This document shows, in pieces, positions 45,251-55,587 of a DNA stretch of 64,000 nt. The first letter of the stretch is position 1, and every line of letters starts with the position of its first letter. This DNA is from Hyphomonas sp. GTDB taxonomy: Bacteria > Pseudomonadota > Alphaproteobacteria > Caulobacterales > Hyphomonadaceae. The position numbers were made by a program, and so were the translations under genes. The stretch spans positions 372,001 to 436,000 of the forward strand of contig NZ_JAGYJH010000003.1 in the NCBI RefSeq assembly GCF_018402285.1, written 5' to 3'. The notes beneath the pieces were generated by a model that worked only from the letters and a program-made list of their open reading frames with translations, made no database searches and was not told where the DNA came from.

Positions 45251-46285
45251 ATGAGTCGGCTAGCCCATCTCGCGGCGTGTCTTCTGCTTGCCGCGTGTTC
45301 GGCTGCAGGGAGGGACGTTCAGCGACCTGATCTGAAAGTGATCCTGGCGGAGACGCCACCGCCGGTTCTATCGGACTACGGATTGTTTGCAGATGTCGCA
45401 AGCGCTGTGCCGGCTGAAGGCGTTATGCCTTATGATCTGATCAACCCGCTGTTCACCGACCACGCGGCCAAGCACCGGCTGATCTTTGTGCCTGAGGGAA
45501 AAGCGGCGCAATTTGACGACACAGATGTTTTTAGCTTTCCGGTCGGGTCGGTCCTTGTAAAGACGTTTGCGTTTGCGCCGGACATGCGCTCGCCTGATGA
45601 AGGCGCCTGGCGCGCAGAGACGCGCCTGCTGATCCACAAGGCAGACGGCTGGGCGGCCTATCCCTATGTCTGGAACGAGGATCAGACCGACGCGGTCTAC
45701 GCGCCGGCGGGCCAGCGCCTGGCGATCGAAACGGTCAGCCCCTCGGGCGAGCCCCTGAAGCTTCGCTACAGCGTGCCTAATCAGAACCAGTGTAAGACCT
45801 GCCATCAGGCCGGCGATGACATTGCCCCCATCGGTCCCAAGGCCCGCCATCTGGCGCATGAAGGCCAGCTCACGCGCTGGGTGAGCGCGGGCACTCTGGA
45901 AGGCGTGCCGGACAGCGTGGAGGCGGAGCCCTATGCGTTTGACCCGTCAAAGCCGCTGGGCGCCCGGGCTCGGGCCTGGCTCGATGTAAACTGCGCGCAT
46001 TGTCACAAGGCGGACGGATCTGCGTCCAATTCTGGTCTCTGGTTGTCGGCGACCGAAGAGAGCGGCGCGCGGATCGGCCTGCTCAAGCACCCGGTCGCTG
46101 CCGGGCGGGGCTCTGGCGGACTTGCGCAGGTGATCGTGCCGGGAGACCCCGATGCCTCGATCCTTCTCTACCGCATGGCTTCGACCGAGCCCGGCGTAGC
46201 CATGCCGGAGCTGGGTCGCAGCGTGAATGATCCTGAAAGCCTCGCCTTGATCCGGGAGTGGATTGGCGCGATGGAGACACCTTAA
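45251..46285 (+). CDS. HNE_0200-family diheme c-type cytochrome lipoprotein
   Basis: The 344-residue protein has a lipoprotein signal (LLAAC, Cys at 16) and two covalent heme sites, CKTCH (residues 181-185) and CAHCH (248-252). The N-terminal 170 residues (YGLFADVASAVPAEGVMPYDLINPLFTDHAAKHRLI and on) have no heme site. This layout matches the TIGR03806/SO_2930-type family that accompanies the beta-helix lipoprotein. The pair suggests an envelope redox enzyme acting on a bound polymer or surface ligand, though neither substrate nor electron partner is known. Confidence 0.88.
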   Translation: MSRLAHLAACLLLAACSAAGRDVQRPDLKVILAETPPPVLSDYGLFADVASAVPAEGVMPYDLINPLFTDHAAKHRLIFVPEGKAAQFDDTDVFSFPVGSVLVKTFAFAPDMRSPDEGAWRAETRLLIHKADGWAAYPYVWNEDQTDAVYAPAGQRLAIETVSPSGEPLKLRYSVPNQNQCKTCHQAGDDIAPIGPKARHLAHEGQLTRWVSAGTLEGVPDSVEAEPYAFDPSKPLGARARAWLDVNCAHCHKADGSASNSGLWLSATEESGARIGLLKHPVAAGRGSGGLAQVIVPGDPDASILLYRMASTEPGVAMPELGRSVNDPESLALIREWIGAMETP

Positions 46286-46361
46286 AGAGGCAGAGTTGCT
46301 GGTATCTTGCTATGGCCTACTTCTGGTGACGCGCGCTTTTGTGCTCAGGAGAATGCGCCCC

Positions 46362-46784
46362 ATGAAAGTTGCCGCCCTGTTTGTCGCTGCGTGCGCCACT
46401 TCACCGGAAACGGCCCCTGTGCTTGCCCGGGCACAGCAGGCAGACATGGGGGTGAGCCTTGAACCTTCTGACCTGAACGGCACCTGGGACGTGACGCTGT
46501 TCTGGTCCCCTACCTAACCGCCCAGCGCGACTGTCATGGTCCTCAATGTCGACGAGGCAGGCGTACTTTCAGGCTCTTTCTGAGACTCCGAATTTCTTCA
46601 AGCTCAGTGTTCTTTGCGCGGAGAGACATTGGCTTTCGGATCTGTGACAACTGATGGATCGGAACCCTACAGCCATTCGGGGCGCTTGATTGAAGGCAAA
46701 ATCGAAGGCCAGACCTTGTCCAAGGGCCGTGACTTCCTCATGGTCTGGGTCGCCGCCCGGCGCCAAGGCCCCGCGCCGGGCTGA
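46362..46784 (+). pseudogene. Small exported-protein gene with two in-frame stop codons
   Basis: One continuous frame runs 141 codons from the ATG at 46362 (AGGAGA upstream) to the TGA at 46782, interrupted by a TAA at 46515-46517 and a TGA at 46581-46583. All three parts look protein-like and share one frame: DLNGTWDVTLFWSPT, then ATVMVLNVDEAGVLSGSF, then GETLAFGSVTTDGSEPYSHSGRLIEGKIEGQTL. The pattern (a 'GTWDVTL...G.LSGSF' beta-rich domain) recalls small lipocalin-like or secreted proteins, but I cannot name the family. Two separate nonsense changes make true decay more likely than sequencing error. It lies between the diheme cytochrome and the DUF188 gene. Confidence 0.7.
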
Positions 46785-46795
46785 GAGGATCTGAA

Positions 46796-47260
46796 ATGAC
46801 GCCCAGTATACTGGTCGACGGCGATGCCTGTCCGGTGAAGGACGAGATCTATATGGTGGCGCTGCGCCACCAGTTGCCGGTGATTATTGTCTCCAACTCC
46901 TATTTTCGGATACCCGAACACAAGCTGATCTCCCGAAAGATTGTCAGCGATGGGTTTGACGCCGCCGACGACTGGATCGCGGAGCAGGCAAGCGCGTCTT
47001 CGATCGTGGTGACAGCGGATATTCCGCTGGCCGACCGGTGCCTGAAGGCCGGGGCGCGGGTGCTGGGTCCTTCGGGCAAGCCGTTTACGGATGACTCTAT
47101 CGGCACCGCGCTGGCAACCCGGTCGATCATGGCAGACCGCCGCGTGGGCGTTGCCGGGATCGGGGCGGGCGGGCCAGCCCCGTTCAGCAAGGCCGACCGG
47201 TCGCGGTTTCTCTCGGCCCTGGATGCGGCCATCACGGCGGTCAGGCGGGCGCCGGGCTAG
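46796..47260 (+). CDS. YaiI/YqxD (UPF0178, DUF188) family protein
   Basis: The 154-residue protein has the family's opening ILVDGDACPVKDEIY, then IIVSNSYFRIP, DAADDWIAEQASASSIVVTADIPLADRCL and the ARVLGPSGKPFTDDSIGTALATR stretch. It has a PIN-like nuclease fold with conserved Asp residues, suggesting an RNase-like role, but no reaction is established. It begins 11 bases after the stop of the preceding decayed gene. Confidence 0.93.
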   Translation: MTPSILVDGDACPVKDEIYMVALRHQLPVIIVSNSYFRIPEHKLISRKIVSDGFDAADDWIAEQASASSIVVTADIPLADRCLKAGARVLGPSGKPFTDDSIGTALATRSIMADRRVGVAGIGAGGPAPFSKADRSRFLSALDAAITAVRRAPG

Positions 47261-47303
47261 GCGACTTTGACTTGCGCTTAACCCGCGCCGTGCTAAGGGC
47301 CGG

Positions 47304-47921
47304 ATGATGAACCAGATCACCCTCCATAAGGGCGACCTTCCTGAAGGTCTCGACCTTGGCCCCGTGGTGGCCGTTGACACCGAGGCGATGGGCCTCAATG
47401 CCATGCGCGACAATCTCACGCTCGTGCAGGTTTCCTCCGGCGACGGCACGGCCCATCTCGTCCAGCTTACCCGTGACTATGACTGCCCCAATCTCAAGGC
47501 GCTGCTGACCGACCCCAAAGTGCTAAAAATCTTCCACTTCGCCCGGTTTGACGTGGTGATGATGAAGCGCTGGATGGAGATCACCTGCGCGCCGATCTGG
47601 TGTACCAAGATCGCCTCGCGCCTGGCGCGCACCTATACCGACCGGCATGGCCTGAAGGATGTGGCGCGCGAAGTGGCCGGCGTGGACATGTCCAAAGCCC
47701 AGCAGAGCTCTGACTGGGGCCAGGACAAGCTGACGGACGCCCAGATCCAGTATGCCGCCAGCGATGTGCTTTACCTGCACCAGATCAAGGCAGGTCTTGA
47801 GGCCATGCTGGAACGGGAAGGACGTCTTGAACTCGCCCAGGCCTGCTTCAGCTTCCTGCCAGTCCGGGCCGATCTCGATCTGGCCGGATGGCCGGACGAG
47901 GATATTTTTGCTCACAGCTGA
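47304..47921 (+). CDS. rnd: Ribonuclease D (short form, exonuclease domain only)
   Basis: A 205-residue 3'-5' exoribonuclease of the DEDD type. The motifs are VVAVDTEAMGL (ExoI, Asp and Glu), LKIFHFARFDVVMM (ExoII) and YAASDVLYLHQI (ExoIII with Tyr and Asp). It lacks the HRDC domains of E. coli RNase D, as is usual for the short alphaproteobacterial form. It lies upstream of the lptCAB-rpoN cluster, a conserved order. Confidence 0.94.
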   Translation: MMNQITLHKGDLPEGLDLGPVVAVDTEAMGLNAMRDNLTLVQVSSGDGTAHLVQLTRDYDCPNLKALLTDPKVLKIFHFARFDVVMMKRWMEITCAPIWCTKIASRLARTYTDRHGLKDVAREVAGVDMSKAQQSSDWGQDKLTDAQIQYAASDVLYLHQIKAGLEAMLEREGRLELAQACFSFLPVRADLDLAGWPDEDIFAHS

Positions 47922-48022
47922 GCAAGGCGCCTGCGGGAACCTGCCTTCTCGTGCTTTCGCCGCAGGCACATCACGGTTAAGACTGGTGTCGTTTCGCCGA
48001 TCTGCCGGATTTTACCGCCTCC

Positions 48023-48700
48023 ATGGAAGCTGCCCGCCACAATGACCCGATCTCGCTCTGGGCGCCCCGCCGGCAGTTAACGCTGGCGCAGGCGCGGCGC
48101 CGGTCGCAGCGCGTGCGGTATTTGAGGATACTGTTTGTGGGCGCGGCCGCTGTCGCGATCGGGCTGTTCCTGGGATATATCCTGCGCAGCGCCATCACCC
48201 AGGAAACCCGCGCCCAGCCGGTCGACGACAGCCAGGCCGTGACGATGATCAATCCGCGCTTTACCGGGCGGGACGCGGCCGGCGAGATTTTCACGATTAC
48301 TGCCGAGGCGGCCACGCGGCGCCGCGCGCGCGACGGGGCGGTTGACCTCATCGGGCCAATCCTGCGCGACGCCAATGGCACGGAAGTTCAGGCGCCTTCA
48401 GGCTTTTATGACCGCGATACCGGCGTTCTGGAGCTCTATGAAGACGTCCGCATTTCGGACGCAGCCGGTTACATGTTCAACTCGCAGGGCGCCCGGGTAC
48501 ATGTCGCCGAAGACCGGGTTGAGGGGCTATCGCCCCTGCAGGGCAGCGGTCCCCTTGGCGATATCAAGGCGGACTCCTATGAAATCCTTGATGGCGGTGA
48601 CCGCATCGTCTTCAAAGGCAATGTGCAGACAGTGATCTATCCCAGCAAGCCCGAGGAATCGGCAGGAACGCGTGAAGGTGAAGAAGATGGCACTCCTTAA
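48023..48700 (+). CDS. lptC: LPS export ABC transporter periplasmic protein LptC
   Basis: LptC anchors the LPS transport bridge in the inner membrane. The 225-residue protein has a cytoplasmic N-terminus, one membrane helix (YLRILFVGAAAVAIGLFLGYIL) and a periplasmic beta-jellyroll domain (ARDGAVDLIGPILRDANGTEVQAPSGFYDRDTGVLELYEDVRISDAAGYMFNS). Its stop overlaps the start of lptA, so the two are coupled in translation. Confidence 0.9.
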   Translation: MEAARHNDPISLWAPRRQLTLAQARRRSQRVRYLRILFVGAAAVAIGLFLGYILRSAITQETRAQPVDDSQAVTMINPRFTGRDAAGEIFTITAEAATRRRARDGAVDLIGPILRDANGTEVQAPSGFYDRDTGVLELYEDVRISDAAGYMFNSQGARVHVAEDRVEGLSPLQGSGPLGDIKADSYEILDGGDRIVFKGNVQTVIYPSKPEESAGTREGEEDGTP

Positions 48701-49223
48701 GGCAGCCGGCGCGGGTCTTTTTCTCGGCCTGATGATGGGCCTGCCCGCTCAGGCGCAGATTTCGTCGGATGGCGGGCCGATCTACATCAACTCCGAGCGG
48801 ACCGAGAGCCTTGAGCGCGAGCGCAAGGTACTGCTGGTGGGCAATGTTGACATCCGCCAGGGGACAGCGCGCCTGCGGGCAGACACCGTAACGATCGTAT
48901 TCAGCGGCCAGCCAGAAGGGCAGGCGGCCCCCGCTGCGCAGGGCGTTGCAGGCGGTTTCGGGCAAGTCCAGTCGATCCTCGCCGAAGGCAATGTCTACTA
49001 TGTGACCCCGGAGCTGAAGGCGAAGGGCGATCGCGGCAACTATGAACTGGCGACCGACACGATCACTATGACCGGAAATGTCGCCCTGATGCGGGAGCGG
49101 GATGTTGCCGAGGGCCAGACGCTCCGGATGGAGGTCGGCAACCGGCGCACGACGCTGGAAGGCGGCGGCGGGCGGACCCGCATGGTCATCGATCCGGAAA
49201 ACCAGTCTCAGTCGAATCCGTGA
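48687..49223 (+). CDS. lptA: LPS transport periplasmic protein LptA
   Basis: LptA forms the periplasmic bridge of the Lpt system. The ATG at 48687 (MALLKAAGAGLFLGLMMGLPAQAQ) is chosen over a GTG five codons upstream. A signal peptide ends near AQAQ. The beta-jellyroll is PIYINSERTESLERERKVLLVGNVDIRQGTARLRADTVTIVF, ending EGNVYYVTPELKAKGDRGNYELATDTITMTGNVALMRERDVAEG. It overlaps lptC by 14 bases, with lptB 93 bases further on. Confidence 0.92.
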   Translation: MALLKAAGAGLFLGLMMGLPAQAQISSDGGPIYINSERTESLERERKVLLVGNVDIRQGTARLRADTVTIVFSGQPEGQAAPAAQGVAGGFGQVQSILAEGNVYYVTPELKAKGDRGNYELATDTITMTGNVALMRERDVAEGQTLRMEVGNRRTTLEGGGGRTRMVIDPENQSQSNP

Positions 49224-49316
49224 AATTTGAGGAAATCCTGAAGCCGATCTTAAGCATGGTGAGTTAGGGTAAATGAGGGCGGCAGTTCCGCTCCGCGTAA
49301 AGGAATTGACCAGATC

Positions 49317-50051
49317 ATGAGCGAACCGGCCGAAGGCCTCGTCGTAAACAACCTCGCCAAAGCCTTTGGCAAGCGTCAGGTTGTGCGCGATGTATCGCTG
49401 TCCCTTGCGCGGGGAGAAGTTGTCGGCCTGCTTGGACCCAACGGGGCCGGCAAGACCACCTGTTTCTACATGATCATGGGGCTGATAGGGGCCGATTCCG
49501 GCTCGATTTCCATCGATGGTGAGGATGTGACCCGCCTGCCGATGTATCAGCGCGCCCGTCTGGGCGTGGGATATCTCCCGCAGGAAGCGTCGATCTTCCG
49601 GGGAATGACTGTAGAAGAGAATGTGCTGGCAGTTGCCGAACTGGTCGAGAAAGACCGGGCGGCGCGCATGGCACAGGTCGATGGCCTGCTCAGCGAGTTG
49701 CATGTCGAACATCTGCGCAACCAGCCTGCCACCTCCCTGTCGGGCGGTGAACGGCGGCGCGTGGAGATCGCCCGCGCGCTCGCATCGCGTCCAAGCTTTA
49801 TGCTACTGGACGAACCGTTCACCGGCATCGACCCGCTCGCCATTTCCGACATTTCCGAACTTGTCCGCTATCTGAAGCAGCGTGGCCTGGGTGTTCTGAT
49901 CACAGATCACCAGGTGCGCGAGACGCTGCAGATCGTGGACCGGGCCTATGTCATGTACGATGGCGAAGTCCTCTTCACCGGCACACCGGAAGATGTGCTG
50001 AAGAACGAGGATGTGCGCAGGGTCTATCTGGGTGAGCAGTTCGCCGCTTGA
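49317..50051 (+). CDS. lptB: LPS export ABC transporter ATPase LptB
   Basis: The 244-residue ATPase powers LPS extraction by LptFG. Walker A is GPNGAGKTT (residues 40-48), signature LSGGERRR and Walker B FMLLDEPFTGIDP, with H-loop TDHQ. The VGYLPQEASIFRGMTVEENVLAV segment is the LptB-specific Q-loop region. LptF and LptG are not in the window. It precedes rpoN by 18 bases, the conserved lptB-rpoN pair. Confidence 0.96.
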   Translation: MSEPAEGLVVNNLAKAFGKRQVVRDVSLSLARGEVVGLLGPNGAGKTTCFYMIMGLIGADSGSISIDGEDVTRLPMYQRARLGVGYLPQEASIFRGMTVEENVLAVAELVEKDRAARMAQVDGLLSELHVEHLRNQPATSLSGGERRRVEIARALASRPSFMLLDEPFTGIDPLAISDISELVRYLKQRGLGVLITDHQVRETLQIVDRAYVMYDGEVLFTGTPEDVLKNEDVRRVYLGEQFAA

Positions 50052-50069
50052 TCTCAGGGGGCGCGGCTT

Positions 50070-51569
50070 ATGGCCATGAAACAATCACTCGACATGCGCC
50101 AGGGCCAGTCCCTGGTAATGACGCCGCAGCTTCAGCAGGCTATCAAGCTCCTGCAGCTGTCGAACCAGGAACTCTCCGAATTCATCGAGGCTGAGCTTGA
50201 GCGCAATCCGCTGCTCGTGAAGATCGAAGATGAGAGCGCCGCGTCCACGTCCACGGAAGGAACCGACCCCAAGACCCGTGAGCAGCTGACGCTTGACGAC
50301 AGCTCCGGCCTCGGAGAAGCGCGCGACCAGCTAGACGCGCCAGGTGAAGACGTGTTCGAGCCGGGCACCGGTTCTGATGCCGGCCTCTCGGCCGAAGGGC
50401 GCGGGCCCTCGGCAACCACTGACTGGTCCTCTGCCTCCAGCGGGGGATCGTCGGAAGAATACGACTATGCCGCAAACGTTTCCGGCGACATCACGCTGCA
50501 CGAGCATCTGCATGCGCAGCTGAACTTTGCCGGCCTTGCGCCGGCCGACCGGCTGATCGGGGCGCGCCTGATCGACGAGATGGACGAGACCGGATACCTG
50601 CGCGCGCCTCTGGAAGATGTGGCCAAGGCGCTGGGCGCCGACATCGCCAATGTTGAAGCCGTACTGACCGTCTGCCAGGGGTTTGACCCGACCGGCGTAA
50701 TGGCCCGCTCAGTGCCCGAATGCCTTGCGCTGCAGCTGAAGGAGCGCGGTCGCCTTGATCCGGCGATGCAGGCGATGCTGGACAATCTGCACCTAGTTGC
50801 CAAGCATGACATGAAGGCGCTGATGGATGTGTGCGGCGTAGATCGCGCCGACATCCAGGATATGCTGCTGGAGCTGCGTCAGCTTTCGCCCAAGCCGGGC
50901 GCAGGATTTTCCAGCGACACCACCGTTGCCGTGGCGCCCGATGTTTATGTCCGTGAACTGCCAAATGGAATGTTTGCGGTTGAGCTGAATTCCGACAATC
51001 TCCCCCGAGTGCTGATGGACAAGGCTTACTACGCCGAGGTCACCGCCCTGCCGATGCGCGACAAGGAGAAGGAATTCATTTCCGAGTGCGCAGCGTCCGC
51101 CAGCTGGCTGGTGAAATCGCTCGACCAGCGCGCCCGTACGATCCTCAAGGTGGCGAGCGAGATCGTCCGCCAGCAGGATGGTTTTTTTGCCCATGGCGTT
51201 GCCCATCTTCGCCCGCTGAACCTGAAACAGGTGGCCGATGCGATCGAGATGCACGAATCCACCGTTAGCCGCGTGACAACGAACAAATACATGAACACGC
51301 CGCGCGGCCTGTTCGAGTTCAAGTATTTCTTCTCTGCGTCCATCCCGGCGACCGGGGGCGGGGAGGCCCATTCGGCCGAAGCCGTCCGTCATCGGATCAA
51401 GCGGCTGATCGATGAGGAAACGCCCGAAGACGTTCTCTCTGACGACCAGATCGTGGAAATCCTCACCGGGTTCGGCATCGAGATTGCCCGCCGCACGGTG
51501 GCAAAGTATCGCGAGAGCCTGCATATTCCCTCCAGCGTCCAGCGCCGGCGGATGGGCAAGGCGGGCTGA
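50070..51569 (+). CDS. rpoN: RNA polymerase sigma-54 factor
   Basis: RpoN directs RNA polymerase to -24/-12 promoters that need an enhancer-binding activator. The 499-residue protein has the Gln/Leu-rich region I (QGQSLVMTPQLQQAIKLLQLSNQEL), an acidic region II (residues about 55-125), the core-binding domain (region III) and the C-terminal RpoN box ARRTVAKYRESLHIPSSVQRR. It is downstream of lptB with 18 bases between. Confidence 0.98.
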   Translation: MAMKQSLDMRQGQSLVMTPQLQQAIKLLQLSNQELSEFIEAELERNPLLVKIEDESAASTSTEGTDPKTREQLTLDDSSGLGEARDQLDAPGEDVFEPGTGSDAGLSAEGRGPSATTDWSSASSGGSSEEYDYAANVSGDITLHEHLHAQLNFAGLAPADRLIGARLIDEMDETGYLRAPLEDVAKALGADIANVEAVLTVCQGFDPTGVMARSVPECLALQLKERGRLDPAMQAMLDNLHLVAKHDMKALMDVCGVDRADIQDMLLELRQLSPKPGAGFSSDTTVAVAPDVYVRELPNGMFAVELNSDNLPRVLMDKAYYAEVTALPMRDKEKEFISECAASASWLVKSLDQRARTILKVASEIVRQQDGFFAHGVAHLRPLNLKQVADAIEMHESTVSRVTTNKYMNTPRGLFEFKYFFSASIPATGGGEAHSAEAVRHRIKRLIDEETPEDVLSDDQIVEILTGFGIEIARRTVAKYRESLHIPSSVQRRRMGKAG

Positions 51570-51735
51570 TGCTGGCTCAGGGTCATGTTGCAACCATAAC
51601 AGGATGCAGCCCCTGTCCGGATTTTCATGACAGAGACTTTAATTACAATCCCCTCACATAAGCGCTGCGGGGGTTGAGCCGCCGCCGAGCATTTGTTTGG
51701 CTGGCCGTCTCGGTGACCTGAGAGGAGACCCAGTC

Positions 51736-52110
51736 ATGCCCATGAATAAACTCCGTACACGCGCAGCATCGGTCCTGCTTGCCCTGTCCGTCCTGGCCGG
51801 CGCCGGCGCAGCAATGGCCCAGGCGGCGGACCCTCCGGCCGTGGCAATTGCGCCGGTAAGCGATGCAGAGGCCACCAAATTCGTCGCCGCCAACAAGAAG
51901 GTCACCGCGGTTGCCAACTCCATGACGGTCGAGCTGCAGGGCGCTGCGAGCGAGGAAGACGCCGCCGCCATCCAGGCCAAGGCGGAGAAGCAGATCGTGG
52001 CGGCCATCCAGAAGGAAGGCATCACACCGACCCGCTATACCGAGATCATCCGCCTTGCCGAAACCGACGCTGCGACGCTTGCAAAGCTTCGGGCGAAGTT
52101 CGGCGGCTAA
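51736..52110 (+). CDS. DUF4168 exported protein
   Basis: The start at 51736 (MPMNKLRTRAAS), after AGAGGAGA, gives a 124-residue protein with a signal peptide (cut near AMAQAA). The mature part has the DUF4168 pattern: SDAEATKFVAANKKVTAVANSM, then a charged helix and EGITPTRYTEIIRLAETDAATLAKLRAKFG. These small periplasmic proteins are of unknown function. It has its own promoter region of about 166 bases after rpoN. Confidence 0.8.
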   Translation: MPMNKLRTRAASVLLALSVLAGAGAAMAQAADPPAVAIAPVSDAEATKFVAANKKVTAVANSMTVELQGAASEEDAAAIQAKAEKQIVAAIQKEGITPTRYTEIIRLAETDAATLAKLRAKFGG

Positions 52111-52174
52111 AGGCCGCCTGATCGCCAGACTTTCAAGGGGCCGCTCCAGCCGGGGGAGCCCGTGTTCGCGGTCC

Positions 52175-52432
52175 ATGTCTGATGTGTCGTTTGACTGTGT
52201 GTCCTGCGGCGCCGGCTGTTTCAGCCGGAACCCCCGCTATCTCGAACTCCTCCCCTGGGACGCCGCGCGCGCCCTGTCACCGGAAAGCCTCTTCACCGAA
52301 GAGGGCCGCACTTTCGTCCGCTTCGACTGCGACCACTGCATCCACCTGGACCTGTCAAACGGCAAGGCCGCCTGCAGCGTCTATGAAGACCGCCCCGAGG
52401 CCTGCCGCGCCTTCCGTACCGGGAGCTTTTAA
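52175..52432 (+). CDS. YkgJ-family zinc- or iron-chelate domain protein
   Basis: A short protein of 85 residues with Cys-rich motif FDCVSCGAGCF (Cys at 8, 11 and 15), a second pair in FDCDHCIHLDL, and ACSVYEDRPEACRAF. This is the YkgJ-type CxxCxxxC pattern that is proposed to bind zinc or iron. The ATG at 52175 is used; a longer frame to 52055 lies inside the preceding gene. A function is not known. Confidence 0.8.
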   Translation: MSDVSFDCVSCGAGCFSRNPRYLELLPWDAARALSPESLFTEEGRTFVRFDCDHCIHLDLSNGKAACSVYEDRPEACRAFRTGSF

Positions 52433-52489
52433 TGCGCGAAAGCGAGACGGGCAAACGGTGTAATAGGGGCTTTGGTGCGAGAAGCCTCG

Positions 52490-52575
52490 TAGGGCGGGTT
52501 GGCCGAAGGCGTGCACCGCCAAGTGGTGCTAGCGACGGGGCAGCACGCTGGGTATCGCTCCGCTCAACCCACCTA
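52490..52575. repeat. REP-like palindromic repeat
   Basis: The left arm TAGGGCGGGTTGGCCGAAGGCG (52490-52511) and the complement of the right arm (52555-52575, TAGGTGGGTTGAGCGGAGCGA) are related inverted copies. They bear the GTRGGTTGAGC-GGAGCG signature of small dispersed repeats common in proteobacterial genomes. The 43-base middle holds further short inverted pieces (GCACCGCC...GGTGGTGC). It lies between the YkgJ-like gene and a convergent terminator. Confidence 0.55.
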
Positions 52576-52638
52576 TGCTCGCTGGCCCAAGAGGGCGCGG
52601 TAGCGGAAGCGCAGCATTTCAAAGAAAATTTCCTTTCG

Positions 52639-52670
52639 CAGAAAAAAGGCGGCAGCTGCCTGCCGCCTTT
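52639..52670 (-). terminator. Terminator of the secreted protein gene at 52687
   Basis: A perfect 11-bp stem (52645-52655 with 52660-52670) with a CTGC loop; on the minus strand it runs into TTTTTTC. It can act in both directions. Confidence 0.8.
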
Positions 52671-52686
52671 CCGGTGTTGTGCCAGC

Positions 52687-53067
52687 CTATTCTGCGTTGG
52701 CTGCGTTATACTTGCAGTCGGAACTGTACTGGCCCGACGGCGTTGTAAGCTCGCTTCCGGTGCAGCCGGCCTCGAAGCTGGTTTTCAACGCCTTGCTGGG
52801 GAAAGCTGCACCTTCGGGCAGCTGGCCCTTGTCTTGATAATGATAGAGCGTGATGTTGCCGTCCGCGTCTGTCTTCCGGGTCAGCGTCCACTTGCAATCG
52901 GTGTCGAGCGAGTAGTTGCCGTCTGCGTCGCGCACCAGGCAGCCGGTGCCTGAATCCACGGTTGCTGCCGTGACCGGTTTGTCCGGTTTGGCCGCAGCTG
53001 AGCCTGCAAATGAAAGCCCAAGGCCGCCCGCAAGGCAGAGTCCCTGCAGTATCTTGAATTTTATCAT
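52687..53067 (-). CDS. Secreted protein of unknown function
   Basis: The 126-residue protein has a signal peptide (KFKILQGLCLAGGLGLSFAGSAAA) and a mature part with four Cys (GCLVRD, DTDCKW, AGCTGSE, SDCKYN) that could form two disulfides. AAGGAGGG lies seven bases before the ATG. No family is recognised. It has its own terminator. Confidence 0.75.
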   Translation of the reverse strand: MIKFKILQGLCLAGGLGLSFAGSAAAKPDKPVTAATVDSGTGCLVRDADGNYSLDTDCKWTLTRKTDADGNITLYHYQDKGQLPEGAAFPSKALKTSFEAGCTGSELTTPSGQYSSDCKYNAANAE

Positions 53068-53168
53068 GGTCGTCCCTCCTTAAACACCAGCGTACTTTTC
53101 CCCCTCAAGGTCGCTGGTATGCTAAACAGGGACGCCGGAATTCCGCCTAGGTCAATAGTGTGGCCATG

Positions 53169-55088
<1,920 letters not shown>

Positions 55089-55099
55089 CTAGCGTTCGG

Positions 55100-55180
55100 T
55101 TCCGTCCCTCGCGCCGGCATGACCCGGATCAGGTTCAAAGGGTAACTCTCAGCCCGGCCCCATGCCGGACACCCCTCGGA
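55100..55180 (-). promoter_or_regulatory. TPP riboswitch (THI element) of thiC
   Basis: On the minus strand the RNA has GAGGGGTGTCC, GCTGAGAG, ACCCTTTGAACCTGATCCGGGT and GCGAGGGAC, the conserved THI-box core. It lies about 50 bases before the thiC start, where thiamine pyrophosphate binding would block translation or end transcription. Confidence 0.95.
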
Positions 55181-55292
55181 TTTGGGACAACATAAGCGCG
55201 TTGGCCCGCGCAGGAAAGGGGGCTGCAATGGAACCTGCCCGCTGCCTGCGCATTATGGGAATGACACGTTCTGGAAAAGGGGCCCGTGAACC

Positions 55293-55508
55293 ATGAAATT
55301 CCTGCATGCCATTATAACGATCATCCTCGCCGTCTTCTTTGTCCTGATGGTGACCTTCCGCCTGGTCGATGGCTCATTTGAAGCGGCCGGTGAGCGGATG
55401 GACCGCCTTACGGGCGTTACGGCTTCGGAAATGAGCGATGTGGCTGACAGCGTGGCAGAAACTACCGGCGCGGTCGTGGACGACATTGCTGACGGTCCCG
55501 ACGAATAA
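55293..55508 (+). CDS. Small single-helix membrane protein
   Basis: The 71-residue protein has an N-terminal membrane helix (FLHAIITIILAVFFVLMVTF) and a soluble acidic half (SFEAAGERMDRLTGVTASEMSDVADSVAETTGAVVDDIADGPDE). AAAAGGGG precedes the ATG. It is near the start of the ArsR unit but has its own frame and codon use. No function is known. Confidence 0.6.
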   Translation: MKFLHAIITIILAVFFVLMVTFRLVDGSFEAAGERMDRLTGVTASEMSDVADSVAETTGAVVDDIADGPDE

Positions 55509-55541
55509 GCCTGTCTGGACTCCGGCCAAAAGAAAGGCAAT

Positions 55542-55586
55542 CGCCTAAGTGTATTGACCTTCGCGTCGCCTGATATCAGTTAGGCG
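55542..55586. promoter_or_regulatory. Inverted repeat at the ArsR promoter
   Basis: CGCCTAA (55542-55548) and TTAGGCG (55580-55586) form a perfect 7-bp inverted repeat around a TTGACC -35-like hexamer (55554-55559). It ends just before the ATG of the ArsR-family gene and is a likely autoregulatory site. Confidence 0.4.
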
Positions 55587-55587
55587 G

